Shown one piece after another: positions 47,187 through 55,343 of a stretch of DNA of 64,000 nucleotides (position 1 is its first letter; every line of letters begins with the position of its first letter). This stretch comes from Halobacteroides halobius DSM 5150 (GTDB lineage Bacteria > Bacillota > Halanaerobiia > Halobacteroidales > Halobacteroidaceae). The notes under the pieces are model-generated. The model was given only the letters and a program-made list of their open reading frames with translations. It did no database searches and had not been told where the DNA came from. Where the stretch lies: the NCBI RefSeq assembly GCF_000328625.1, contig NC_019978.1, positions 2,585,256-2,649,255 on the forward strand, in the 5' to 3' direction. The translations under genes and the position numbers were made by a program.

Positions 47187-47624
47187 CTATAATTCCATTT
47201 TCATTTTAAAATGGTCAATTCCAGCTTCTTTAATTACCTGATTAGAAGCAATTTCAAAATCATGTTTTAAATAAAATTCCTTAGCCTGGAGCTGAGAATG
47301 TAATATTAGTTTTTTAAAATTATTACTTTGAGCAAAATCTATAACTTCTGTTATTAATTTACTACCTACGCCTTGTTTACGATACTTAGATTTAATAGCC
47401 ATTCTCTCCAATTTAGCAACTTGTGAGTTTGATTTCATTAGTCGACAAGTACCAATTAATTGACCATTATTCTCTACTATAAAATGAATTGCTTCTTGAT
47501 CATTACCATCAACTTCTAAATCTAATGGTACTCCTTGTTCTGCAACAAAAACCTCTTTTCTTAAATTTAAGGCTCTATCTAAATCCCCTTCTGAGTTAAT
47601 AACCTTAACTTTCATCTTCTTCAT
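47187..47624 (-). CDS. GNAT-family N-acetyltransferase
   Basis: 145 aa. VKVINSEGDLDRALNLRKEVFVAEQGVPLDLEVDGND then the acetyl-CoA loop AIKSKYRKQGVGSKLI (R/Q-x-x-G-x-G/A). Similar to ElaA/YjcF small-molecule acetyltransferases; the substrate is unknown. Its start lies 20 bases inside the bactofilin gene in another frame, so the two are coupled. Confidence 0.88.
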   Translation of the reverse strand: MKKMKVKVINSEGDLDRALNLRKEVFVAEQGVPLDLEVDGNDQEAIHFIVENNGQLIGTCRLMKSNSQVAKLERMAIKSKYRKQGVGSKLITEVIDFAQSNNFKKLILHSQLQAKEFYLKHDFEIASNQVIKEAGIDHFKMKMEL

Positions 47625-48024
47625 CCTCTAATGAAGTATCCTCTTCATAACTTTCTTCAGTTGCATTAAGGTTAGATTGTGCCAAGTTAGCTGTACTACT
47701 TCCTTCAAAAACACCTCCATCGTGAATAACTAAATTGGAAATGCTAATATCTCCACTTAATTTTCCTGTACTTATAATTTCTAATTTATCTTCTGCTTTA
47801 ATATTCCCCTTTACTGTACCAGCAATTACTACATTATTACCGGTAATATCAGCTTCTAAATTACCTTCTTTCCCAATAAACACATCACCTTCTGCAATTA
47901 ATTTCCCGTATAATTGACCATCAATCCTAATTGACTCTGATACTGCTATCTCTCCTTCAATAGCAGTCCCTTGACTAATAACAGTCCCTACATTATTCTT
48001 GTCATCATTATTTTTATTAAACAT
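47605..48024 (-). CDS. bactofilin (polymer-forming cytoskeletal protein)
   Basis: 139 aa from ATG 48024 (GGGGGATC upstream; ATG 48039 has no site). The beta-helix core is visible as repeated short turns (GTAIEGEIAVSESIRIDGQLYGKLIAEGDVFIGKEG), flanked by disordered ends with a very acidic tail. Bactofilins form filaments that localise wall enzymes. The neighbouring gene looks like the N-terminus of an M23 peptidase, the classical bactofilin partner. Confidence 0.92.
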   Translation of the reverse strand: MFNKNNDDKNNVGTVISQGTAIEGEIAVSESIRIDGQLYGKLIAEGDVFIGKEGNLEADITGNNVVIAGTVKGNIKAEDKLEIISTGKLSGDISISNLVIHDGGVFEGSSTANLAQSNLNATEESYEEDTSLEDEEDES

Positions 48025-48074
48025 TAATAGATCCCCCATATTTAATATAATCTCTTAAATTTAAACATTTTACA

Positions 48075-48437
48075 TTAACTATTGAAATCAATAATTTTTC
48101 TAATCTTATAATCTTCTTTCTTAAGCTGATTTAGCACTTTGTTAATCTTTTCAGTTTCATTAGAAATTTCAATTAACTCATTATATAAATATTGATTATT
48201 TGATATTAGTTCTTTGTTTTTTTCTTTAAATAATATTAAATTATCAATTCTTTCTAAAGAGTTATTATAACTATAATAATAATAACATAAAGAACCTACT
48301 AAAGCTATTAATCCGATTAATAAACAACTAATAATTATTTTAACTATTTTTTTAGACAAACCAACCTTAAATATATCACGGGAAACATGAGGAATAATTT
48401 GAAAAGTATATTCTTTTCTTTGCTTTTCAGAAAACAT
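48075..48437 (-). CDS. membrane/coiled-coil protein, probable truncated M23 peptidase
   Basis: 120 aa. EYTFQIIPHVSRDIFKVGLSKK resembles the cytoplasmic lead of M23 peptidases that pair with bactofilins; a single helix (about 34-57) and a coiled coil (EKNKELISNNQYLYNELIEISNETEKINKVLNQL) follow, then a stop. No LytM/M23 domain occurs in any frame before bactofilin 50 bases later. So it is either a truncated remnant or a stand-alone anchor protein. The resemblance is from memory of the family. Confidence 0.5.
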   Translation of the reverse strand: MFSEKQRKEYTFQIIPHVSRDIFKVGLSKKIVKIIISCLLIGLIALVGSLCYYYYSYNNSLERIDNLILFKEKNKELISNNQYLYNELIEISNETEKINKVLNQLKKEDYKIRKIIDFNS

Positions 48438-48491
48438 TTCTTCCTCCTTTCCTTTTATAAATACTCATATAACTTTTTATTATGTATTAAT

Positions 48492-49163
48492 TCAAACTAA
48501 AGTCACTAGTATAACATTTATAAAAACAGCAGGTAATAAATTACCTACTTTAATATTAGTTAATTCTAATATGTTAAAAGCAATCCCAATAATTAACAAC
48601 CCTCCAGTTGCTGTCATTTCATTTACCACAGTTGGGGTTAAAATCCCTTTTAATGAACTAGCTAATAAAGTAATTGAACCTTGATAAATAAGAACAGAAA
48701 AAGCAGATAAAATAACCCCTATCCCTAACGTAGAAGAGAAAGCAATCGCAGAAAAACCATCTAATAATGATTTAGCATATAAAGTAGCTGGATTATTCTG
48801 TAATCCATCCTGAATAGCCCCCATAATTGCCATTGCACCAATACAATAAATCAAGCTACACTGTACAAAACCTGTTACAATTTCCCCCTTTTGACCAGAA
48901 GTTTTTTCTAACCAGATGCCTATCTGTTCTAATTTAGTCTCTATTTTTAGTAATTCCCCAATTATCCCTCCAATTACCAGACTAAATATAACTAAAATAA
49001 TTTGATTAGCTTTTAAAGCCATCTGTAATCCTATTAATAAAACAGCTAAACTTAACCCTTGCATTACTACATCTTTAATAGAATCAGTTAATTTATCTCC
49101 TAAAAACCTTCCTAAAGTACCACCTATAATAATTGCAATAGTATTTACTATAGTCCCCGTCAT
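48492..49163 (-). CDS. DUF554 family membrane protein (YdfK-like)
   Basis: 223 aa, about seven helices. TGTIVNTIAIIIGGTLGRFLGDKL and KSLLDGFSAIAFSSTLGIGVILSA are the conserved parts of DUF554. Function unknown, possibly a transporter. It is the first gene downstream of a GEMM riboswitch and a Fur-like site, giving rare hints on its regulation. Confidence 0.9.
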   Translation of the reverse strand: MTGTIVNTIAIIIGGTLGRFLGDKLTDSIKDVVMQGLSLAVLLIGLQMALKANQIILVIFSLVIGGIIGELLKIETKLEQIGIWLEKTSGQKGEIVTGFVQCSLIYCIGAMAIMGAIQDGLQNNPATLYAKSLLDGFSAIAFSSTLGIGVILSAFSVLIYQGSITLLASSLKGILTPTVVNEMTATGGLLIIGIAFNILELTNIKVGNLLPAVFINVILVTLV

Positions 49164-49239
49164 TATATCACCATTCCTTATCTTACATATTCCTTATCTT
49201 GGCTTGAATTCCTGCTAAATAATATCACCTATAATAAAT

Positions 49240-49258
49240 GATAACGATAATCATTGAT
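49240..49258 (-). promoter_or_regulatory. Fur-like box before DUF554
   Basis: GATAACGATAATCATTGAT matches 15 of 19 positions of the Fur consensus (GATAATGATAATCATTATC). It lies after the riboswitch terminator and about 75 bases before the DUF554 start, overlapping sequence that could be a promoter (TTGTTA ... TATCAT/TATTAT). Confidence 0.45.
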
Positions 49259-49267
49259 TAACAAAGA

Positions 49268-49304
49268 AAGGCTCTATTCCTCTTAAATTAAAGAATAGAG
49301 CCTT
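49268..49304 (-). terminator. terminator downstream of the GEMM aptamer
   Basis: Minus strand GGCTCTATTC and GAATAGAGCC form a 10-bp stem followed by TTTCTTTG. Position right after the aptamer suits an attenuation switch. Confidence 0.8.
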
Positions 49305-49317
49305 GTTATAAGCCTAT

Positions 49318-49425
49318 ATTTCTTTCGGTAACTTGACGATCTTAGTACAATGATTATTGTACCTTAGACTCATAGCTTTGCGACCTTATCTTTCGATAAG
49401 TGTGCCATTTTCGAGGATTTTCTAT
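49318..49425 (-). promoter_or_regulatory. GEMM-I riboswitch (c-di-GMP type) before DUF554
   Basis: Minus strand contains the GEMM core: GGCACACTTATC GAAA GATAAGGTCGCAAAGC, GAGTCTAAGG, a second stem GTACAATAATCATTGTAC, and TCGTCAAGTTACCG. P2 has the GAAA tetraloop, and GCAAAGC and GTTACCG are conserved. By my alignment to Vc2 the base equivalent to G20 is G, favouring c-di-GMP over cGAMP. Bases 49426-49498 toward the cysteine desulfurase stop are AT-rich with nothing else seen. Confidence 0.82.
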
Positions 49426-49498
49426 ATTTGATTGCTTATTACAATAATACTAGATAATATTTTATTTTCCTTCTTCAATAAAGTATTATTTTTAATCT

Positions 49499-50644
49499 TT
49501 ACAATTTAGCAGCTATTTCTTTACTAACTCTTATTACCTCTTCCAATTCATCTAAGGTGTTAAAATAGCCTAAACTAAATCTAACTGTGCCTCTTTGAAA
49601 AGTACCTAAACTTCTATGGGCCAAGGGTGCACAATGCAGACCAGTTCTAACTGCTATATCAAAAGCCTTATCTAAGATATAGCCTAGCTCACCAGAATCT
49701 TCAGCTCCAAAGTTAACTGATAATAAAGGAGCTTGCTTGTTTATATTAGTTGGCCCGTATAAAGTAATTTCTGGTATCTCTTTTAATTTGCTGATTAAAT
49801 AATCTAATAATTCCTCTTCATGCTGTCTAATACTATCCAAACCTTCCTCTAAAATAAACTCTATCCCAGCCTTCAAACCAGCTAAACCAACCGTATTAGC
49901 TGTTCCACTCTCGTATCTATCCGGACAAATCCGGGGTTGATAAATATCTTCGGAATTACTACCGGTTCCTCCCGATAATAATGGTTTAAGTTCTATACTA
50001 TTATTTAAATAGAGCCCCCCCGTACCTGGCGGGCCAAATAAAGACTTATGTCCAGTAAAGGCTAACATATCAATCTTCATCTCTTGAACATCCAAAGGAT
50101 AGACCCCTGCTGTCTGAGCTGCATCAACTAAAAATTTGATATCCTTTTCTTCTAATAACTCCCCAATCTCTTTTATAGGTAATAAAAAACCTGTTACATT
50201 TGATGCATGAGTTACAGCTACTAACTTAGTATTTTGCTGTAGACTAGCTTCAATCTGCTCTAGCTTAATCTGACCTGAATTATCTGCTTCAACAATTGTT
50301 ACCTCAATCTCTGGTTCAAATTCCTTAAGTGGTCGTAAGATAGAGTTATGGGCCAAGCTAGTCGTAACCACATGATCTCCTGCTTCTAGATAACCTTGCA
50401 GGGCTAAATTTAAAGCTTCTGTGGCATTCTTAGTTAGAATAATCTCTTGGCTACGATGAGCATTGAAAAATTTAGCTAATAAATTTCTTGTCTGCCAGAC
50501 TAGCTCACCAGCCTGAGCAGCCATTTTATGTCCAGCCCGACCTGGATTTGCTGCTTTATGGCGCATAAATTGATCCATCGTTTGATAGACTACTTCTGGT
50601 TTGGGCCAACTTGTCGCTGCATTATCAAGATAAATCATTTTCAT
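49499..50644 (-). CDS. cysteine desulfurase family protein (class V, PLP)
   Basis: 381 aa. YLDNAATSWPKP N-terminus, FTGHKSLFGPPGTGGLYL with the PLP lysine, and RTGLHCAPLAHRSLGT with the persulfide cysteine. This is the SufS-like subgroup often linked to Se/S carrier proteins rather than IscS. It starts 18 bases after hydF, so it is probably in the hyd unit and could supply sulfur for Fe-S or H-cluster assembly, which is inference. Confidence 0.9.
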   Translation of the reverse strand: MKMIYLDNAATSWPKPEVVYQTMDQFMRHKAANPGRAGHKMAAQAGELVWQTRNLLAKFFNAHRSQEIILTKNATEALNLALQGYLEAGDHVVTTSLAHNSILRPLKEFEPEIEVTIVEADNSGQIKLEQIEASLQQNTKLVAVTHASNVTGFLLPIKEIGELLEEKDIKFLVDAAQTAGVYPLDVQEMKIDMLAFTGHKSLFGPPGTGGLYLNNSIELKPLLSGGTGSNSEDIYQPRICPDRYESGTANTVGLAGLKAGIEFILEEGLDSIRQHEEELLDYLISKLKEIPEITLYGPTNINKQAPLLSVNFGAEDSGELGYILDKAFDIAVRTGLHCAPLAHRSLGTFQRGTVRFSLGYFNTLDELEEVIRVSKEIAAKL

Positions 50645-50662
50645 TATCCTCTTTTCTATTCC

Positions 50663-51880
50663 TTATTCTTCCCATATTTCTTTAGCAGTTGGAAATGGTG
50701 CTAAAGCTCGGTCTAAAATGCCATGCACATGAGCAATTAACATCCCATAATTAATAACTGGAATATTTAAACTATTAGCCTTCTTTAAACGATATAAAAT
50801 TTCCTTTCTATTAGTCATACAACCACCACACTGCACAATCAAATCATATTGTTCAATATTATTAGGAAATTCTCGTCCGGCTACATGATCAAATTCTAAT
50901 TCACCACCTACAAAATCTTCAATCCAATTAGGAATCTTGACTGTCCCTATATCCTCAGCAGTTCGATGGTGAGTACAAGACTCAGCTACTAAAACTTTAT
51001 CTCCCGGGTTTAATGCTTCAATCCCTTTAACACCTTTAGTATAAATCTCTAAATCACCTTTATAACGAGCAAAAAGAATAGAGAAGCCAGTCAACTTAAT
51101 TTCCTCTGGTACATCAGCAGATACTCCGTTAAAAGCTTGTGAATCGGTTACTACAATCTCCGGTTCCGACTTAAGTTCTGTTAATGCTTCTTCTAGTTCA
51201 GTATCTTTAACAACCATTGCTTGAGCATCACTATCTAATACATCACGTAAAGTCTGCATCTGAGGCAAAATCAAACGCCCCTTAGGTGCAGCACTATCTA
51301 TAGGCACTACCAAAACAACTGTATCTTGAGGGTTAATTAAGTCCCCAATAATATGTGGCTCTTCAAACTCAGTTGGAGCAGCAAAGACAATCTCTTTCTT
51401 TAATTTTTCAATTCCAGTCTCTTCAGTAGCACTAACAGTTATTAATTTGAGTCCTAATTCTTTCATTAACTCTTTTTTATCTATTTTGTCTAGCTTATCT
51501 GCTTTATTAATTACTCCTACTACAGGAATCTCTCTATCTTCTACTTCTTGTAATAGTTCCTTTTCATAATCAGCAACGCCTTGTTCAGGATCCACTACTA
51601 ATACTGCTAAATCAGTTCGACTTAAGACTTCTTTTGTCTTCTTAACTCGTAACTTACCTAATTCACCTGTATCATCAATTCCTGCTGTATCAATCATTGT
51701 TACTGGTCCTAAAGGAAGTAACTCCATTGATTTATAAACAGGATCAGTAGTAGTTCCTGCTACATCAGAAACAACAGCCAACTCTTGATTAGTTAAAGCA
51801 TTGATCAAGCTTGATTTCCCAGCATTTCTGCGCCCTAAAATAGCAATATGAACCCGATTAGCCTGTGGTGTTTTCTGCAT
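50663..51880 (-). CDS. hydF: [FeFe]-hydrogenase maturation GTPase HydF
   Basis: 405 aa. The scaffold on which the 2Fe subcluster is assembled and handed to HydA. GTPase domain: AILGRRNAGKSSLINAL (G1), DTAGIDD (G3), INKADK (G4). The C-terminal cluster domain has CTHHR and VQCGGCMTNRKE, the CxH...CxxC ligands. The start overlaps the hydE stop by 23 bases. Confidence 0.97.
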   Translation of the reverse strand: MQKTPQANRVHIAILGRRNAGKSSLINALTNQELAVVSDVAGTTTDPVYKSMELLPLGPVTMIDTAGIDDTGELGKLRVKKTKEVLSRTDLAVLVVDPEQGVADYEKELLQEVEDREIPVVGVINKADKLDKIDKKELMKELGLKLITVSATEETGIEKLKKEIVFAAPTEFEEPHIIGDLINPQDTVVLVVPIDSAAPKGRLILPQMQTLRDVLDSDAQAMVVKDTELEEALTELKSEPEIVVTDSQAFNGVSADVPEEIKLTGFSILFARYKGDLEIYTKGVKGIEALNPGDKVLVAESCTHHRTAEDIGTVKIPNWIEDFVGGELEFDHVAGREFPNNIEQYDLIVQCGGCMTNRKEILYRLKKANSLNIPVINYGMLIAHVHGILDRALAPFPTAKEIWEE

Positions 51881-53228
51881 TTATCTCACTCCTATCTATT
51901 CGCTTAAGTTGGTCTAGATTAATATAAGGTGGTATCTTCCGATCAGCTTCCAAGATAGACTGAATAGCAAAATCCAAATCAACCATATTCTTGTTGCTAT
52001 AAATCTGATAGTTTTCCTGTAGTGCCGGTGGAGTCATAATCAACATAATTACATTGGCCCCGGCCTTTAATCCTTCTGTCTGGCCATCCTCAGTTAAAGA
52101 AGCTAAAGCAGTAGTTGAAGGTATAAAGACATTTTGACAGACCAAACGCATAACTGCTACTACCTTTAGGGATAATAAAAAGTCTCCCGCAGAATAATCT
52201 TGATATGGGGTTCCATCAGCTGGCAAGAATGGGCCAACCCCTATCATATGAATCCCATACTTCTTCTGAAATAAAATATCTTGAGCTAAGTTTTCTATAG
52301 TCTGATTAGGAAGACCAATCATTCCTCCAGAACCAGTAATATAACCTAGCTCCTTTAGCCATTTAGTATGTTGTCTTCGTATCTCATAATCATCATCAGG
52401 ATTAATCTGATCAAATAAACAACGATTAGCTGCTTCTATCTTCAGTAAGTAGTTATTGGCCCCAGCTTCTCTAAAAATCTTATACTCTTCATAGGATCTT
52501 TCACCTAGACTAAGAGTAATATTCATGCCAAACTCCTCTTTAATCCGCTCTATGATACTAACAATCTTATCCGTAGTATACCAAGGGTCCTCGCCAGACT
52601 GGAGAATAACAGTTTTTATTCCTAATTCATTTATCTCTGCTACTCCCTCTAAAATCTCATCTTCAGTCATCCTGTATCGTTTTACATCATTATCACGACG
52701 CAGACCACAATAGTTGCAGTTTTTAGTACAATAATTAGAAAACTCAATTGCCGCCCGAATATCAACCATATCACTGACCATTTCTTGTCTCATTCTATTT
52801 GCAGATTCAAATAATGCCTCTAATTCATCATCACTTTCAGCTTCCAAAAGAGTAATTACTTCTGACTTAGATAATACTTCATCCTGGGCCACTCTACTTA
52901 AAGTCTTTTTAAACTTATCTCTTAAATCAAGTTCTAATAAATCTTGCCAATCTTCTCTTCTATCCTTTTTCTCAATTGGATAAATATCTTCCCATTCAAT
53001 ACCAGTAGCTTGGTTAAGTAGTTGCTCTACTTTATGCTCCTGCTCTCTACTAAACCGAATAGCTGTAGTACAAGCTGACCCAATCCCTTGTGGTGTAGGA
53101 ACCAACTCAGTCTTAATCCTACCTTCTTTTAATCTCTGATTAGCTTCTAACATATGATGAGTAGAAGCACAAACTAGAACTGACTGCTGATTACTTGCTT
53201 CATCTAAAAATTTATCACGTAAAGCCAT
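51858..53228 (-). CDS. hydE: HydE radical SAM maturase with N-terminal DUF3343 domain
   Basis: 456 aa from ATG 53228. HydE makes the iron complex intermediate that becomes the azadithiolate-bridged subcluster. The HydE core (from about residue 105) has CTKNCNYC at 167-174 (CxxxCxxC), LQSGEDPWYT, and the PFLPADGTPYQD and PSTTAL segments. Ahead of it is an extra domain (about 16-85), LVCASTHHMLEANQRLKEG...ELVPTPQGIGSACTTAIRF, which fits DUF3343, a putative Se/S carrier, including its Cys (Cys53). Usual HydE is near 350 aa. The fusion appears to be a single uninterrupted frame. Confidence 0.92.
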   Translation of the reverse strand: MALRDKFLDEASNQQSVLVCASTHHMLEANQRLKEGRIKTELVPTPQGIGSACTTAIRFSREQEHKVEQLLNQATGIEWEDIYPIEKKDRREDWQDLLELDLRDKFKKTLSRVAQDEVLSKSEVITLLEAESDDELEALFESANRMRQEMVSDMVDIRAAIEFSNYCTKNCNYCGLRRDNDVKRYRMTEDEILEGVAEINELGIKTVILQSGEDPWYTTDKIVSIIERIKEEFGMNITLSLGERSYEEYKIFREAGANNYLLKIEAANRCLFDQINPDDDYEIRRQHTKWLKELGYITGSGGMIGLPNQTIENLAQDILFQKKYGIHMIGVGPFLPADGTPYQDYSAGDFLLSLKVVAVMRLVCQNVFIPSTTALASLTEDGQTEGLKAGANVIMLIMTPPALQENYQIYSNKNMVDLDFAIQSILEADRKIPPYINLDQLKRIDRSEINAENTTG

Positions 53229-53294
53229 TTTAGCACCTGCTTTCAACTTCTAAATTTGTATCTGAAATTACACAGTTGCACTTCTCAATCAGGC

Positions 53295-53446
53295 ATTGTG
53301 TGGCTTTTTCCTTAAATAGTTTTTGTTCATTTCATTCCAGGTAAAATGAGATAAATCAAATCATAGATTTGCTTATTCATATCTCATTTACCTTTCATTC
53401 AAACCATATGAACAAAAACTATAAGACAGTCCAAAAGCTCCACAAT
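53295..53446. repeat. 152-base nested hairpin, MITE-like
   Basis: Three nested arm pairs: ATTGTGTGGCTTTT with AAAAGCTCCACAAT (outer), ATAGTTTTTGTTCAT with its exact complement (53316-53330 and 53408-53422), and AGGTAAAATGAGATA with TATCTCATTTACCT; the tip pairs CAAATC with GATTTG. GTTGC/GCAAC extends the fold outward (about 53273 and 53474). No coding potential. It sits in the 448-base hydE upstream gap, inside the hyd gene string. Confidence 0.7.
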
Positions 53447-53522
53447 ACCTTTAATAATTACTGGAGAGGGTTTCGCAACGACTTTTAAATTTTTCATTAA
53501 TGAGTCTTAGTGAACTGGAATA

Positions 53523-53578
53523 AAAATAAGGTTTGGGTTAGCTAATCATCTATTTTTGATTAGCTTAACCTTATTTTT
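53523..53578. terminator. strong hairpin in the hyd gap
   Basis: AAAATAAGGTT...TAGCTAATCA pairs with TGATTAGCTTAACCTTATTTT over about 19 bp with a 4-base bulge, A- and T-runs on either side. Likely terminates transcription after the 80-aa gene, so hydE may start from its own promoter. Bases 53579-53675 hold nothing I can name. Confidence 0.65.
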
Positions 53579-53675
53579 ATGGAAGTAAGCTTAGACGAAT
53601 TTTGAGAAATTTATCTAGTGAGAAATCCTCTCTCAGCAATCTAAAAGTTAAACTATATATCAATTAAATTTAATT

Positions 53676-53918
53676 CTAATCTAAAAAATATTGCTTAAAT
53701 AAACTTATCAGTTCTTCTTTCTTCTCTTTAATATTCTGTCCTAGTAACACATAATCTGAATTCTCAACTATTACCTCTGGAGAAGTAAACTGTTCTTCTC
53801 CAACTTTGAAAATATGCTCTACTCTTTTACCATACTTTCTAGCTAGCCAAACCTTCATCTTAGCTTTATCTACTATATTACTTACATCTGTTTTAAAAGT
53901 ATAAATCTCGTTCTCCAT
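53676..53918 (-). CDS. 80-aa protein of unknown function in the hyd cluster
   Basis: Starts at ATG 53918 (AAGGCGG upstream) and overlaps the hydG end by 26 bases. No signal peptide or cysteine. A mixed alpha/beta pattern: VSNIVDKAKMKVWLARKYG, KVGEEQFTSPEVIVENSDYVLLG and a C-terminal helix. It does not look like the TM1266 (HydE-linked regulator) family. Tight coupling to hydG suggests a role in hydrogenase maturation, which is inference. Confidence 0.7.
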   Translation of the reverse strand: MENEIYTFKTDVSNIVDKAKMKVWLARKYGKRVEHIFKVGEEQFTSPEVIVENSDYVLLGQNIKEKKEELISLFKQYFLD

Positions 53919-55278
53919 CTTCAACCCGCCTTAACTTACCTTCTAATTCCTCTTTGATTTCTTGGTTATTAACTTCAGCCATCTTATTAGCAATCAATTC
54001 TTCACCATCTTTTCTAGTCTCCTCAGTTGCATAATCCTCTAAATATTCCTTAAAAGTTAAGATAGCATTAGGAGTACAATACCGTTTGATAAAACCTGGG
54101 ATAGCAAATTCCATAAAATGTTCTCCAGTTCTACCAAGCCGATAACAAGCTGTACAAAAAGAAGGTAATTTACCATTACCAACCTGTTCATGAATTACTT
54201 CTTCTAAAGAACGGGTATCACCAATCTTAAATTGTTCTCGGTTTAAATCCTGTTCTTCATCCTTTTCAGTATAACCATTCATCTCAATTCTAGTTCCGGC
54301 ATCAATCTGAGAAACACCTAGTTCAATTACCTCACGTCTAATTTCAGCTTCTTCTCTAGCTGTTAAGATCAAACCAGTATAAGGCACTGCCAAACGTAAG
54401 ATAGCTACTAGTTTCTTAAATTCATCATCATCGACTAAATATTCTTCATCAATATCCATATTAGTAGCTTCTTTTAAACGAGGAAAAGAAATAGTATGCG
54501 GGCCAACTCCATACTTCTCTTCTAAGTGAATAGTATGCTCTAATAAGCCTAGAACTTCATATTTCCAGTCATACAATCCAAATAAGGCCCCAATACCTAC
54601 ATCATCAATTCCCGCCTCCATAGCTCTATCTAAGCCCGTCAGACGCCATTTGAAATCAGACTTTGGTCCGGAAGGATGAACTTGCTGATAAGTATCATGG
54701 TGATATGTCTCTTGAAATATTTGATAGGTTCCAATTCCTACTTCCTTTAATTTCTTATATCCTGCAACCTCAAGTGGAGCAGCATTGATATTAACTCGTC
54801 TAATTTCGCCTTTATCCTGTTTAGTCTGATATACTGTTTTAACAGTATCAGCAATAAAATCGGCATCATAATCAGGATGTTCTCCATAGACTAAAATAGA
54901 TCTCTTTTGCCCTCTAGATTCTAAAGCTTTAATCTGTTGAGCTAAGTCCTGATGAGTTAATGTACAACGATCAACTTCATCATTAGAAGCTTTAAATCCA
55001 CAGTACTTACAATTATTAATACACTTATTCCCTACATAAAGCGGAGCAAATAAAACAATTCGATCTCCATAAACCTTATCTTTTAGTTCCTTGGCCCCAG
55101 CAAAAATCTTTTCTACTAAGGCTGGTTTCTTGGCCTGAAGTAAGATAGCAGTCTCTTCTAGATTCAAACGTTTCTTATTTAATGATTTATTAATAATACG
55201 TTCTATTTCCTCTGCTGTTGGTTCTACCATATCTAAAATCCGTTCTAACTTAGCATCTTCTATAAAATCATAACTCAT
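53893..55278 (-). CDS. hydG: [FeFe]-hydrogenase maturase HydG (radical SAM tyrosine lyase)
   Basis: 461 aa. Cleaves tyrosine to supply CO and CN ligands. The SAM-cluster motif CINNCKYC is at about 88-95; the C-terminal auxiliary cluster is marked by CTACYRLGRTGEHFMEF and RYCTPNAILTFKEYLEDYA. It is the first gene of the hyd string, behind a terminator-linked leader. Good ribosome site AGAGGTGATAAA. Confidence 0.97.
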   Translation of the reverse strand: MSYDFIEDAKLERILDMVEPTAEEIERIINKSLNKKRLNLEETAILLQAKKPALVEKIFAGAKELKDKVYGDRIVLFAPLYVGNKCINNCKYCGFKASNDEVDRCTLTHQDLAQQIKALESRGQKRSILVYGEHPDYDADFIADTVKTVYQTKQDKGEIRRVNINAAPLEVAGYKKLKEVGIGTYQIFQETYHHDTYQQVHPSGPKSDFKWRLTGLDRAMEAGIDDVGIGALFGLYDWKYEVLGLLEHTIHLEEKYGVGPHTISFPRLKEATNMDIDEEYLVDDDEFKKLVAILRLAVPYTGLILTAREEAEIRREVIELGVSQIDAGTRIEMNGYTEKDEEQDLNREQFKIGDTRSLEEVIHEQVGNGKLPSFCTACYRLGRTGEHFMEFAIPGFIKRYCTPNAILTFKEYLEDYATEETRKDGEELIANKMAEVNNQEIKEELEGKLRRVEDGERDLYF

Positions 55279-55319
55279 TTTATCACCTCTAATTTTTAAT
55301 TTCTAATTACAAAACAAAA

Positions 55320-55343
55320 AGACTTACCCCAAAGGATAAGTCT
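55320..55343 (-). terminator. intrinsic terminator in the hydG leader
   Basis: Minus strand AGACTTATCC, loop, GGGTAAGTCT followed by TTTTTGTTTTG, about 40 bases before hydG. Its place behind a structured leader suggests attenuation. Confidence 0.8.
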
